Part shown: piece after piece, positions 37,378 to 47,368 of the stretch
Position numbering within the stretch: the stretch's first letter is position 1
Layout of the letters: every line of letters starts with the position of its first letter
Origin: Corynebacterium yudongzhengii
GTDB taxonomy: Bacteria > Actinomycetota > Actinomycetes > Mycobacteriales > Mycobacteriaceae
Length of the DNA: 64,000 nt
Assembly (NCBI RefSeq): GCF_003065405.1
Contig: NZ_CP026947.1
Location: 1,550,001-1,614,000 of the forward strand
Reading direction: 5' to 3'
Made by a program: the position numbers and the translations under genes
The notes under the pieces: model-generated
The model's database searches: none
Told to the model about the DNA's origin: nothing
What the model saw: the letters and a program-made list of their open reading frames with translations, nothing else

Positions 37378-39258
37378 ATGTCTAAGAGGACCAATCTGCT
37401 CAAGGCCGTGGCCGCTGTGGCCACCACCGGCCTGCTGATCACCGCATGCTCGGATCCGAACCAGACCGACACCTCCGCCGAGGGCAACGGCGCGGACACC
37501 GCCACCACCGCGGAGGAGACTGGCGCCGAGAGCACTGAGGCCGCCGAGGACGAAGAGATCGATCCCGCCTACGGTGCGGAAAACGGCATGGCCCTCATCG
37601 AACTCCAGGACGAGAAACCGGAGGTCGCGGAGGTCGAGACGACCAACGAGCCGAACCGCATCGCCATGAGCATCACCGAGGAGCCCACCACCTCCATGGC
37701 GTTCAACTGGTACACCGCCGACGAGCTGGAAGACTCGGTGCTGCGCGTGTCCACCAACGAGGACATGTCCGACGCCCAGGAGTTCCCGGCCGAGGCCAAG
37801 GAGGTCATCTCCGAGTACGCCGAGCGCACCGAGGACGGCTACTACATCTACGCCGATGCCGAGCGCGACGAGGAAGGCGACATCATCCTCGACGACAACG
37901 GCGAGCCGGAGCAGGTCAACGGCTACTTCACCGACGAGCAGATCGACCGCGAGAACACCGAGTGGACTGCCGACGGATCTGATCTCGCCTACCTCGGCCT
38001 AGTCGAGGTCCCGGAGCACACCAACAAGGCCACCGCCGAGGGCCTGGAGCCGGGCACCGAGTACTACTTCCAGGTCGGTTCCGAGTCCGAGGGCTTCTCC
38101 GATACCGGTTCTTTCACCACGGCTTCCGAGGACGGCCAGTTCACCCAGTTCATCCAGTACACTGACACCCAGAACGCGTACTGGAACGCGAACGTCAACA
38201 ACGAGGCCGCCTACGGCGCCGACACCCTGGCGAAGGCCAGGGAAGTCGCCCCGGACGCAGAGTTCGCCGTGCACACCGGTGACCTCGTCGAGACCGCCCA
38301 GGTGGAAGACGAATGGGTCGACAACCTGGACATGTCGGTGGAGAACAACCTCAACCTGCCGCACGCCTTCGTCTCGGGTAACCACGACGAGTACTCCGTG
38401 CGCTGGGAGGAGGAGCCGCTGCTCGAGTCCTTCAACGACCACCTCAACGTCCCAGCGGCCAACGACGCCATCAACGGCGGCTCCTACTACTCCTTCGACC
38501 ACTCCGGCATCCACTTCACCGTCCTTAACACCAACGACAACAAGGAGTCCGAGGACAACCCGGAGGAAGGCGCCATCGGCCAGGAGCAGATGGAGTGGGC
38601 TCGCCAGGACATCGAGCAGGCCCGCGAAAACGGCGCCAACTGGATCGTCCTCGCCTACCACAAGCCGGTGTACTCGGCGTCCTACCACGCACTGCAGGAT
38701 GAGGACGTCCAGGTCACCCGCGAGGACTTCGTCAAGATGGCCGACGAGCTGGGCGCCGACCTGGTGCTCCAGGGCCATGACCACCACCTGACCCGCACCA
38801 AGTCGCTGGTCTACACCCCGGATAACTTCGCCTACGGCGAGGTGGAGGACACCGAGAAGACCGAGATCGACGGCACCGAGTACCACGTCAACCCGGAGGG
38901 CGTCACCTACGTCATCCCGAACACCTCGGGCACCAAGACCTACGACGCGATCTACCAGAAGGGCGCCGAGCACGTTCACAAGGTCCGCCCGGATCTGGAC
39001 TGGATGACCCAGGAACAGGTCGACTACTGGAACACCCTCTATGACATCGCTGAGCAGCCCGAGGACTCCGAGAAGTTCGAGCACGCTCACGACAACTACC
39101 GTCAGTCGGAAATCCAGCACTTCGCCGTCTACACCGTGGACGAGAACAACCTGAAGATCGAGTTCTACCAGGTGGAAGGCGATCTCCACGAGGGTGAAGA
39201 CCGCGAGGCTACCCTCGTCGATTCCTACGGCATCACCAAGGACGGCTCCGCACAGTAG
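37378..39258 (+). CDS. Secreted purple-acid-phosphatase-like phosphoesterase
   Basis: 626 residues. A lipobox LLITAC gives a lipid-anchored Cys near residue 22, then an acidic Thr/Glu-rich linker, a fibronectin-like domain typical of purple acid phosphatases (EPTTSMAFNWYT to GTEYYFQVGSE), and a metallophosphoesterase domain with metal-ligand motifs YTDTQ, HTGDLVE, GNHDEY, AYHKP and GHDHHLTRT. It probably removes phosphate from extracellular substrates. GAGGAAAGG precedes the ATG, and a strong hairpin follows the stop. Confidence 0.88.
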   Translation: MSKRTNLLKAVAAVATTGLLITACSDPNQTDTSAEGNGADTATTAEETGAESTEAAEDEEIDPAYGAENGMALIELQDEKPEVAEVETTNEPNRIAMSITEEPTTSMAFNWYTADELEDSVLRVSTNEDMSDAQEFPAEAKEVISEYAERTEDGYYIYADAERDEEGDIILDDNGEPEQVNGYFTDEQIDRENTEWTADGSDLAYLGLVEVPEHTNKATAEGLEPGTEYYFQVGSESEGFSDTGSFTTASEDGQFTQFIQYTDTQNAYWNANVNNEAAYGADTLAKAREVAPDAEFAVHTGDLVETAQVEDEWVDNLDMSVENNLNLPHAFVSGNHDEYSVRWEEEPLLESFNDHLNVPAANDAINGGSYYSFDHSGIHFTVLNTNDNKESEDNPEEGAIGQEQMEWARQDIEQARENGANWIVLAYHKPVYSASYHALQDEDVQVTREDFVKMADELGADLVLQGHDHHLTRTKSLVYTPDNFAYGEVEDTEKTEIDGTEYHVNPEGVTYVIPNTSGTKTYDAIYQKGAEHVHKVRPDLDWMTQEQVDYWNTLYDIAEQPEDSEKFEHAHDNYRQSEIQHFAVYTVDENNLKIEFYQVEGDLHEGEDREATLVDSYGITKDGSAQ

Positions 39259-39295
39259 TACGGATCTGGCCTAGCTTTCCTTTGAGCTTGCCTTG

Positions 39296-39327
39296 AGAGA
39301 ATCCCCCGCTGATGCGGGGGATTCTCT
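39296..39327 (+). terminator. Hairpin after the phosphatase gene
   Basis: AGAGAATCCCCCGC pairs perfectly with GCGGGGGATTCTCT around a four-base loop, 37 bases after the stop. The T-run after it is weak, but the stem is very stable. Confidence 0.8.
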
Positions 39328-39470
39328 GCGTTCTAGACGGCGTGCGGGCTGGGTTTTTCGGTGGGAGTTTGCGGGCGCTGTAGAGCCCTACCGTGCGGCT
39401 GGGTGTGCGTGTACTCCCCCAGATAGGCTGGCACTGTCATCCCGCGTCTCCACGCAAGGAAGTAGCCATC

Positions 39471-39560
39471 ATGGGCGACTCGGTTATCCATTCCCGCAAA
39501 TTCCGGCCTGCCTTTGGTGTTCCTTTGGTGTTCCTTTGGTGTTCCTGCTTTCTTGGATGA
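39471..39560 (+). CDS. Possible 29-residue small protein
   Basis: ATG preceded by AAGGAAG at eight bases and a TAGGCT box about 45 bases upstream. It encodes MGDSVIHSRK then a hydrophobic stretch made by three 11-bp repeats, ending TGA. It may be a small membrane peptide, a leader or the worn start of a lost gene. No homologue is known to me. Confidence 0.3.
   Translation: MGDSVIHSRKFRPAFGVPLVFLWCSCFLG
39511..39543. repeat. Three tandem 11-bp repeats
   Basis: CCTTTGGTGTT occurs three times head to tail without a mismatch. Because 11 is not a multiple of three, any change in copy number would shift the small reading frame across it. Confidence 0.9.
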
Positions 39561-39570
39561 TTTACAGGGA

Positions 39571-39670
39571 CGGCAACCATGTCACACGGCGCATTCGGCA
39601 ACGCAGGACGCTCGTAGCGGCGGCAACCATGTCACACGGCGCATTCGGCAACGCAGGACGCTCGTAGCGG
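39571..39670. repeat. Two tandem 50-bp repeats
   Basis: Two identical 50-bp units, each starting CGGCAACCATGTCACACGGC and ending CTCGTAGCGG. Perfect identity indicates a recent duplication or a repeat prone to copy-number change. A third unit begins (CGGCAA) and stops. Confidence 0.95.
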
Positions 39671-39691
39671 CGGCAAGCCAACCGACGAAGC

Positions 39692-39825
39692 TTTTACGCA
39701 CGTGCGTAAAAAAGCAGAGGGCTCAGGGTGACAGTGTTCCTCATGTTCCTATGAGTTCCCCGGTATCCATTGATTTCCGATTACGCACATGCGTAAAACC
39801 CGCCCCACACTATGCGGCAGCATAG
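39692..39825. repeat. Palindrome repeat unit 3
   Basis: Same design as the unit at 330-462: perfect 20-bp palindrome TTTTACGCACGTGCGTAAAA (39692-39711), a similar spacer, then TTACGCACATGCGTAA (39781-39796), and after 13 bases a CTATGCGGCAGCATAG (39810-39825). Confidence 0.85.
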
Positions 39826-39908
39826 TGAGCCGCCCGGGACTGTTCTGCCCGTGGGGCCGACGCGGCGACCCGCCAGGGCGACGCACCGAGCGACTCCGAC
39901 AACTAAAC

Positions 39909-39988
39909 CTATGAATCAACCGCGATTCATCGATTTCCGATTACGCACGTGCGTAAAACCCCTCATCCGCACTATGCCGCGGCATAGT
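39909..39988. repeat. Palindrome repeat unit 4 (second half)
   Basis: Contains the spacer end ATCGATTTCCG, a perfect TTACGCACGTGCGTAA (39941-39956) and, 14 bases on, the perfect 18-bp palindrome ACTATGCCGCGGCATAGT (39971-39988). The first palindrome of the unit is missing. Confidence 0.82.
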
Positions 39989-40010
39989 CGCGTAGATGCG
40001 TTTTCGCTCC

Positions 40011-40235
40011 TTCACCTCCGCCAGTAGACCAAGGTGGCGATCCAGCAGTTCTCTTCGAACTGATCGCCAAAGTGCAAGAAACACGAGAAACACTCCGGTA
40101 AGCATATTCCGGCGAGAGAGACTCCGCGGGGCCGCACACCGTGGAATGAAGAGATGCGTCGGAGCTAGGTGCTACCAGGCAAACCGGAATCCTACTACCA
40201 ACTACCCGGACACGCACTACCACCTACCCCGAATC
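40011..40235. repeat. Conserved non-coding tail, copy 2
   Basis: Homologous to 692-935, with the same order of blocks from TTCACCTCCGCCAGTAGACC to CACCTACCCC. In both places it directly follows a palindrome unit, so palindromes and tail travel together as one element of about 500-600 bp. Confidence 0.7.
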
Positions 40236-40366
40236 TGCAGTATATGACGGGAATCGGGTTGCTTTCCCCAAAATCTAAACGGCGACTATGCGCCTATCTA
40301 AGCCGGAAAAGAGGCGCCACCTCCAGCCACCTCGCGTTTCGCGAGGGACGGACGTGACGCCTCGGA

Positions 40367-40394
40367 GCAACCAGCAACCAGCAACCAGCAACCA
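40367..40394. repeat. Four tandem 7-bp repeats
   Basis: GCAACCA occurs four times in a row, about 30 bases beyond the end of putA. Slippage-prone; no role is evident. Confidence 0.9.
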
Positions 40395-40425
40395 GGCGCC
40401 ATTCAAGCACCCAGCTCAGCGGAAC

Positions 40426-43400
40426 CTAACCCATGTGGCCGACGTTGCGCAGAACGCCGAAGCGATGCGAGGTCACCGAGACCGCCTGCTCGAGGAGCAT
40501 GTGGAGGAGTTCGCGGCGGCCGTCGGCAAGCACCGGGGTATCGATGATCACCGAACCGGAATCGACGGCGGCCTGGTAGGCCATGTCCGGAACGTCACCG
40601 AGGTAGCGCACACGCACACCGGAGCGCTCGGCAATCTTCTGGGAGTACTTCAGGTCGTCTTCGACGGTGATCTCCATGAATTCCGGCACCACGACCTCGA
40701 CGGCGGCCGGGGCGGAGATCTCCAGCTCGGTGCCGGTGAGGATCGACCCCAGGTGCAGGCGCAGCAGGTCCTTGAGCTCGAAGCCGTGGCCGAGGCGGAC
40801 CATGAGGCGATCGAGCAGCGGGCGGTAACGGAAGATGTTGCGCTCGCTGGCCAGGGCCGTGCGGTCGTGCTCCACGCCGAACTCGCTGCGCCAGGCGATA
40901 GCGTCGAGCTCCGCGGCGCGGGTGAGCCATTCGGCGTCCTCCTCGTTGAGCAGGGCCGCAACACTCAGCAGTTCGCGGGCGATGCGCGGCTCCAAAGAGA
41001 CGTTCTGCGGCTTCAGCTCGCCGTCTTCCCAGGTGCCCTGCTGGGCGACGTAGTTCGGGCCGCCGGCCTTCGCGCCGGTTCCGATGGCGGAGTCCTTCCA
41101 ACCGCCGAAGGACTGACGCTGCACGATCGCGCCGGTGATACCGCGGTTGACGTAGGCGTTGCCGACTTCGACGCGCTCGATCCAGTGGGCGATTTCGTCG
41201 TCGTCAAGCGAATGAATACCGCCCGTCAGGCCGAAGCCGGTGGAGTTCTGCCAGTCGATGGCCTCGTCGAGATCCTTGGCGTGCATGATGCCGAGCACCG
41301 GGCCGAAGCACTCGTGGGTGTGGTACCAGCTGCCCGGCTGAACGTTGTCGCGCACGCCCGGCGTCCACAGGGTGCCCTCCTCGTCGAGCTGGCGCGGTTC
41401 GATCAGCCAGGTCTCGTCGTCGTCGAGGGTGGTCAGACCGCGCTGGAGCTTCTCCGGCGGCGGCTCGATGAGCCCGTTCATCGTGGTGGAGATGTCCGTG
41501 CCGCGGCCGACGACGAGGGTGTCGATGGCGTCGAGAAGCTGGTTGCGGAAGCGGTCCGACTCCCCCATCGAGCCGACGAGGATGACCAGCGAGGACGCCG
41601 AGCACTTCTGCCCGGAGTGGCCGAAGGCGCTGTTCATGACGTCCTCGGCGGCCAGGTCCGGGTCGGCGGCCGGGGTGACGATGATGGCGTTCTTGCCCGA
41701 GGTCTCCGCGTTGATCTTCATCGTCGGATCCCAGGAGCGGAACAGGGCGGCGGTCTCGGAGGCGCCGGTGAGGATCACCGAGTCGGCGGAAGTGATGAGC
41801 TTCTTGCCGGCATCGCCTTCGTCGGCACGCACGAGCTGCAGGATGTCCGGGTTGATGTCGTGGCGGGCCAGGCCGCGGTGGATGGCCTCGACCGCGATCT
41901 CGGCGCAACGGACGACCTGCGGGGCCGGCTTAATGATGACCGCCGAGCCCGCCGCCAGGCCGGAGAGCATACCGCCGACCGGGATGGCGACCGGGAAGTT
42001 CCACGGCGGGATCACCGCGACGAGCTCATGCGGGGTGAAACGCTCGTCGAGCTGGAGTGCCGACTGCGCGTAGTACGCAGCGAAGTCAATCGCCTCGGAG
42101 ACCTCCGGATCGGACTGCTCGATGGTCTTGCCGGCCTCGTGCGCCATGACCGTGAGCAGCTTCTTGCGCTGCTTGGCGAGCTCGTCGGCGATGGTCTCGA
42201 GGACGTCGGCACGCTCGTCGCCGCTCAGCTCCGCCCAGGCCTTATGCGCCTGCCGCGCCTTGTCGACGGCCGCGTCGACCTCCGCGACGTCGGTGGCCTC
42301 CGGGGATTCGATCTCGCCGGGGGTATCGGCCAGCGCCTCGAGAGCCCAGCGGCGGTTCGGCTCCAGCGCGGGATCGGTGTCCGGTTCGTTGGTGAACACG
42401 CCCCGGCGCGTAGCGCGGCCCTCTTCGGTGAAACGGTTCTGGGTGCGCCTCGGGGTCTCGCTGACACTCGCGGCATCCTCGACGGCGCGGCGGAAGCGGC
42501 GCTCCTGGTCATCCATCTCGTTCTCGGCGAACAGGGCGTGGATGAAGTTTTGCGACGACGCGTTCTCCTCCAGGCGGCGCACCAGGTAGCTGACGGCGAC
42601 GTCGAAATCCTCCGCGCGCACCACCGGGGTGTAGAGGATCAGCGAGCCGAAAGCTTCGTGGACGAGGTCGGCCTGATCCGGGCTCATGCCCTGGAGCATT
42701 TCGGCGTCGACCTGGCGCATGACCCCGCGGCTGGAGGCCAGGTGGTAGGCCATGGCCAGGGTGTAGAGGTTGTGGCTGGCCACGCCGATGCGCAGGATGT
42801 CGGCATACTCTTCGTCTAGGACCATGTCTAAAAGGCGCAGGTAGTTGGCGTCGACCTCGTCCTTGGTGGCGTAGACGGTCTGCTCCCAGCCGTGGGTTTC
42901 GGCATCGACCCGCTCCATCGACAGGTTCGCGCCCTTGACGATGCGCACCTTGATCGGAGCCCCGCCCTTCGCCTTGCGCTGGCGGGCGAACTCTTGGATC
43001 TCCTTCATCGCGGACACCGAATCCGGCAGGTAGGCCTGCAGCACGATGCCGGCCTCGTAGTCTAAGAACTCCTCCTCGCTGAGCAGTTCCTTGAACAGGC
43101 GCAGCGTGAGGTCGAGGTCCTTGTACTCCTCCATATCGAGGTTGATGAAGGTCCGCGGCGACGCGTCGCGCGCGAGGCGGTATAGCGGTCGCAGCTGGTC
43201 CTTGAGGCGCTCGACGGAGCCGTCCTCGTCGAAGTGGTTGAGCTGCGCGCACAGGCTCGAGGCCTTCACGGACGCATACGTCACCCGGGGGTTCTCGATC
43301 AGCTCAGCGGTGCGGCGCGCGCGATCCTGTGCCTCCGCGTTACCGAGCACCGCCTCACCCAGCAGGTTGAGGTTTAGCTGCACGTTCTTCTCGTTGGCGT

Positions 43401-43800
43401 CGTCGAGAAGCTTGTTCAGAGAATCACCGTCGGCGTCGAGGACCAGGTGGCCCACCATCTGCCGCATGCGCGCCCGCGCCAGCGGCATGACGATGCCCGG
43501 CGCGATCCGCCCGGCCAGGGAGCCGAGGCTGAGCATACCCCGGTTGATCGGGCCGAGGAAGGCCGGGCCCGTCGGCATCTTGCGCAGTTCTCGAGCAGCG
43601 ACAGCATCGTCGTCGGGGCGGGCGACACGATCCACGAAGTCCATCGTGAAGTTGACACCCTCGGGGTCCTGCATCAGGCCGGCGAGCTGGCGGGAGGCGG
43701 CATCGGTGGCCTCGGCACCGTCGTCGGTCTTGTCCAGCCATTCGTGGGCGAGAGTGACAGAATCCTCGACCAGCTGGGAAAGAGAAGGCGCATCATTCAT
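40426..43800 (-). CDS. putA: Bifunctional proline dehydrogenase / P5C dehydrogenase
   Basis: 1124 residues. The proline dehydrogenase barrel spans about 100-430 (VTYASVKASSLC, FINLDMEEYKDLDLTL, KVRIVKGANLSMERVDAETHGW). The P5C dehydrogenase follows from about 500, with EAGKTIEQSDPEVSEAIDF, NAETSGKNAIIVTP and catalytic SGQKCSASS. It oxidises proline to glutamate, passing electrons through FAD and NAD. No N-terminal DNA-binding domain is present, so it is not a PutA repressor. It stands alone, with about 320 bases to the next gene. Confidence 0.95.
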   Translation of the reverse strand: MNDAPSLSQLVEDSVTLAHEWLDKTDDGAEATDAASRQLAGLMQDPEGVNFTMDFVDRVARPDDDAVAARELRKMPTGPAFLGPINRGMLSLGSLAGRIAPGIVMPLARARMRQMVGHLVLDADGDSLNKLLDDANEKNVQLNLNLLGEAVLGNAEAQDRARRTAELIENPRVTYASVKASSLCAQLNHFDEDGSVERLKDQLRPLYRLARDASPRTFINLDMEEYKDLDLTLRLFKELLSEEEFLDYEAGIVLQAYLPDSVSAMKEIQEFARQRKAKGGAPIKVRIVKGANLSMERVDAETHGWEQTVYATKDEVDANYLRLLDMVLDEEYADILRIGVASHNLYTLAMAYHLASSRGVMRQVDAEMLQGMSPDQADLVHEAFGSLILYTPVVRAEDFDVAVSYLVRRLEENASSQNFIHALFAENEMDDQERRFRRAVEDAASVSETPRRTQNRFTEEGRATRRGVFTNEPDTDPALEPNRRWALEALADTPGEIESPEATDVAEVDAAVDKARQAHKAWAELSGDERADVLETIADELAKQRKKLLTVMAHEAGKTIEQSDPEVSEAIDFAAYYAQSALQLDERFTPHELVAVIPPWNFPVAIPVGGMLSGLAAGSAVIIKPAPQVVRCAEIAVEAIHRGLARHDINPDILQLVRADEGDAGKKLITSADSVILTGASETAALFRSWDPTMKINAETSGKNAIIVTPAADPDLAAEDVMNSAFGHSGQKCSASSLVILVGSMGESDRFRNQLLDAIDTLVVGRGTDISTTMNGLIEPPPEKLQRGLTTLDDDETWLIEPRQLDEEGTLWTPGVRDNVQPGSWYHTHECFGPVLGIMHAKDLDEAIDWQNSTGFGLTGGIHSLDDDEIAHWIERVEVGNAYVNRGITGAIVQRQSFGGWKDSAIGTGAKAGGPNYVAQQGTWEDGELKPQNVSLEPRIARELLSVAALLNEEDAEWLTRAAELDAIAWRSEFGVEHDRTALASERNIFRYRPLLDRLMVRLGHGFELKDLLRLHLGSILTGTELEISAPAAVEVVVPEFMEITVEDDLKYSQKIAERSGVRVRYLGDVPDMAYQAAVDSGSVIIDTPVLADGRRELLHMLLEQAVSVTSHRFGVLRNVGHMG

Positions 43801-44126
43801 GGTTGACTATCCCCTTGTGCATAGCCGACCCCGGTCCGGTCTCGACGGGAGAGGGCGGGGTCTTAGCGACAATCACGCATTCCGTGACCATCCCCCAGTG
43901 TGACCCTGGTCCTAGCCTTCCGTCAATGACGACGCATAACACACCCCCGTGGGGTACACCGGCGACGGGCATAAGGGCCGCTGAGCTGGGGCGATCGCTT
44001 ATCGACGGCCGTTTCCACCTGGACGTTTAACCCCCTGTGAAAATGCACACCCAGATCCCCATTTTCAGTGTTTTCTTCCATACGCAGAGTGTTCCGGCCG
44101 CGGTAAAGGTTCATTACGGTGACCCT
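43801..44126. other. Intergenic region between putA and the permease gene
   Basis: A divergent promoter region of 326 bp. No repeat of the families seen elsewhere is present. Short frames on either side are not convincing. I see nothing further that I can name. Confidence 0.5.
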
Positions 44127-45637
44127 ATGTCAGAGAGCACATCACCGCCAGGCGATCGCCTCCAGTCACAATCAGAGCCCCAGCAGGAAGGAATCGGGAA
44201 GGTCTCACCCCATTGGGCGCTGGGGCCTTTCGATGTCCGGCTCCCCTTCGTTCATTACCGCATCGAGTGGCCCGACTTCGCGCAGGGCCTTTTCATGTGC
44301 GTGGTTGATCTGGGTGCCATCCCTTTGATGACCCAGGCGCTCGGCATGCCCTTCGAGGTGGCCCTCGCCGTGGTCATCCTCAACGGCCTGATGTATCTGC
44401 TCCACCATCTGCTCGGCGACCCGGTCGTACCGGGCTGGATCACCCCGGCTATCCCGCTTCTGATCCTTTACGTCGAAACCTTTCCCGAGGGGGAACAACG
44501 GGTATGGGCGCTCATTAGTTTCCAATTGGTCCTCGGCATATTCGCGGTGATTCTTGGGTATAACCGGACTCGCCTCGCGCGTCGTCAGGATTATCCCTTC
44601 CGGCCTGAGGTCGGGGATCATCCTCGGAGCTGGTATCGCCGCCCTCATGTCCGTCTTCGGCGACGAAGGACACTTTCACGCGTTCCCCATCACTATCACC
44701 ATCGCGGTTCTGATCGCGTTCTATCTCATGTACTCGCGAGGGTTCGCTGCGCTTCGTCGACAAGCCGCAGGCTGGCGTTTCCTCGCCTCATTGGGGATTC
44801 TTCCGGCCATCTTAATCGGCGTCTTCGTCGCCCCGATCGTCGGAGAAGGCGCGTGGCCGGACGTGGAATGGGGCTTCAGCCAGCCGGACTTCCTCACGCT
44901 GTGGAACGAGTACACCGTCTTCGGCCTCGGGCTTCCGCCCGCGATGATGTTCATTACGGGCATTCCTACCGTCCTTGCCGCCTATATCGTCGTCTTCGGA
45001 GATGTCCTGCAAAGCAAGGCGATCCTGAAAGAAGCCGATCACGTTCGCACCGACGAGGCGGTCGTATACAACCCCAACCGGGCGCATCTCCTGTTCGGCG
45101 GGCGAAACATGGTGATGAGCGTGCTCGGTCCCGACGTTGCCATGTGCGGGCCTTTGTGGTCCGCAATGCATGTCGTCCTCGTCGAGCGTTACAAGCAGGG
45201 GCGGCGCGCCATGCGCTCCATCTTCGGCGGCGCGGGCTCCTTCCGCTGGGGCACCAACGTGGGCCTGATGCTCCTTCCGATCGTTACCTTCGTCGGACCA
45301 ATCCTCGCCGTCGGACTCGCCCTAACCCTTACTATCCAGGGGTTTGTCTCTGTTCGCGTCGGCATCATGGAAGCGAAGAACCAAAAAGGACTTAGGAATC
45401 GCCGGGGTCACGGCGGGAGTACTCGTCACTCAGGGAGCTGGGTGGGCCTTCGCTGCTGGCCTCCTCATGCTCGCGGTGATTTATGGCCCAAGGATGTTCC
45501 GCGATGAACGCGACGGCACCATCCGGCACTTCGACGAGATCGGTGACGACGAAGGTTTCGTCGATGCGAACGCCGACTTCACCGAACTCGCCGAACTCAA
45601 CGACACCCCGGAAGGCCCAGATACCTCACCGCGATGA
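44127..45637 (+). pseudogene. DUF3360-like multi-helix permease, frameshifted
   Basis: About 500 residues if repaired, with many helices and blocks such as GDPVVPGWITPAIPL, GIPTVLAAYIVVFGDVLQ and FGGRNMVMSVLGPDVAMCGP. It resembles NCS2/xanthine-type permeases of the DUF3360 group; the assignment is tentative. Two single-base insertions break it: an extra T near 44560 (ILG-ITGLASRV expected) and an extra A near 45395 (NQKG-LGIAGVTAG expected). The last 80 residues are an acidic tail. Start chosen at ATG 44127. Confidence 0.6.
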
Positions 45638-45694
45638 TCAGCGCGCCCGCTGGTTCCACAGGCTGGTTCAACCAGGCTGTTACGCTGGGAAGGC

Positions 45695-46670
45695 ATGTGG
45701 ATTGTCACCGGAGCCGAAGGATTTCTAGGAAACACGATCGTGCGCCAGCTCCTCGAGCAGGGCGAAGAGGTACGCGCCTGTGTCTATGACACCGAGGCCG
45801 CGCGCTTTGGACGAGCTGTCGTGCGAGATCGTCACCATGGACGTCACCGACACTGACGCCGTGGCGGCGGGTTTCGACGGCGCCGATGAGAGCACCACCG
45901 TCATTCACTGCGCCGGCATCGTCAGCATCGGCAGCACGGTCACCGAGGCCGTGCGCACCACCAACGTCGACGGCACCCGCAACATCCTCGACGCCTGCCG
46001 TGAGCATCAGGTGCACCGGCTCGTGCATGTCTCGAGCGTGCACGTCATCCCGGAGGAAGAAGGCGTACTCACCGAGGTCGAGACCTTCGATCCCGAGCTC
46101 GTCGTGGGCGAGTATGCGAAGACGAAGACCGAGGCGACCGCGCTGGTGAAAGACGCCGCCAGCGATATCGATGCGGTCATCGTCCACCCCTCCGGCATCG
46201 TAGGGCCCGGTGACTAAGGCGACTCCCACCTCACCCGCCTGATCCGTGATCTCACTGAGGGCACCCTGCCCATCGTCGTCACCGGCGGGTACAACTTCGT
46301 CGATGTCCGCGACGTCGCCTCCGGCGCGATCAGCGCCGCCGACAAGGGCCGCCGCGGGGAGAGCTACCTGCTCAGTGGGCACGAGGTGACCGTGGGTGAG
46401 CTGGGCGCGATCGTCGCCAAGACGACGGGTCGGCGGTGTCCCGTGGAGATCCCGCTGTGGGTAGCGAAGGCCATCGTGCCGCTGGCGGAGTGGATCTCGC
46501 GGCTGCGCGGCACCGCTCCCCTCTTTACCCGCTACTCGCTGCATACCCTCGAAGCGCCGGCGAACTTCTCGCACGCTAAGGCGACCTCGGAGCTGGACTA
46601 TGAGCCGCGCCCCGTGACCGAGACGATCACGGATACGGTGCGCTGGCTGCAAGAGCGCTACCAGGATTAG
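45695..46670 (+). pseudogene. NAD-dependent epimerase/dehydratase, broken
   Basis: An extended short-chain dehydrogenase with MWIVTGAEGFLGNTIVRQLL (NAD site) and an active-site-like EYAKTKTEAT region (YxxxK). A one-base loss near 45795 shifts the frame, and a TAA at 46215-46217 replaces a likely Tyr (GPGD-stop-GDSHLT). The frame after the stop is intact to 46670. Without these lesions it would be a 325-residue enzyme on sugars or sterol-like substrates; the substrate is unknown. Confidence 0.8.
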
Positions 46671-46690
46671 CGGGGTTATTCGGTTCTAGG

Positions 46691-47368
46691 TTAGTTGTAG
46701 CGGGAGCGGCGGGCGAGCCAGTTACCCAGCGACTGGATCGCCTGGACCACGATGACGAGGATGATCACCGTCATCAGGATCGCGAAGCTATCGAACTGCT
46801 GGTAGCCATAAGAGACCGCCAAGTCGCCGACGCCACCGCCGCCGACCGTGCCGGCCATCGCCGTCGCGCCGATCAGGCCGACCGTCGAAGTGGTCAGCGC
46901 CAGAATGATCGCCGGCTTCGCCTCCGGCAGCATGAAGTAGCGGATGGTCTGCCAGGTGGTTGCTCCCATCGACTCGGCGGCTTCGATGATGCCGGGCTCG
47001 ACCTCGAGGAGCGCTGCCTCGATGAGGCGGGCGATGAAGGGCGCGATATAGATGGTCAGCGGCACCAGCGCCGCGGTCGTGCCGATGGCGGAGCCGACCA
47101 CGAGGCGGGTAAACGGGATGATCGCCACCATGAGGATGATAAACGGCAGCGAGCGCACGATGTTCACCAGGAAATTCGTCAGCGCGTAAACGGGTTTGTT
47201 GGGCAGCAGACCGCCCGGTCGGTGCAAGACGAGCACCAAGGCCAAGGGGATGCCGATCAACGCGCCGATGAACAGCGAGATGCCCACCATGTAGAGGGTC
47301 TCCCCGCCGGCGGAGAGGTACTGCTCGGGGCTCACACGGGTGTCGAACGTTTCCATCCAATTATTCAC
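46691..47368 (-). CDS. metI: Methionine ABC transporter permease
   Basis: 225 residues with five helices and the coupling block EAAESMGATTWQTIRYFMLPEA. The length and GALIGIPLALVL start are typical of MetI. It forms the membrane channel for D/L-methionine uptake with MetN and MetQ. It overlaps metN by four bases. Confidence 0.88.
   Translation of the reverse strand: MNNWMETFDTRVSPEQYLSAGGETLYMVGISLFIGALIGIPLALVLVLHRPGGLLPNKPVYALTNFLVNIVRSLPFIILMVAIIPFTRLVVGSAIGTTAALVPLTIYIAPFIARLIEAALLEVEPGIIEAAESMGATTWQTIRYFMLPEAKPAIILALTTSTVGLIGATAMAGTVGGGGVGDLAVSYGYQQFDSFAILMTVIILVIVVQAIQSLGNWLARRSRYN

Larger units (their letters stand above)
39328..40425. other. Intergenic region with tandem and palindromic repeats
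   Basis: About 1.1 kb without a solid gene. In order: a possible 29-residue reading frame (39471), three 11-bp tandem repeats, two perfect 50-bp tandem repeats, palindrome units related to those at 330-675, the conserved non-coding tail, and four 7-bp repeats just downstream of putA. Confidence 0.75.

Noticed and set aside
37999..39189. A 396-codon frame opposite the phosphatase gene
   Set aside because: Val/Leu/Gly-rich shadow of a well-identified gene, with no domain.
39293..39667. A 124-codon frame downstream of the phosphatase
   Set aside because: It begins inside the terminator hairpin, crosses tandem repeats and has no ribosome site.
40288..42819. An 843-codon open frame on the plus strand
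   Set aside because: It lies opposite putA and mirrors its codons; the translation is Gly/Arg/Val-rich without motifs. High-GC antisense shadow.
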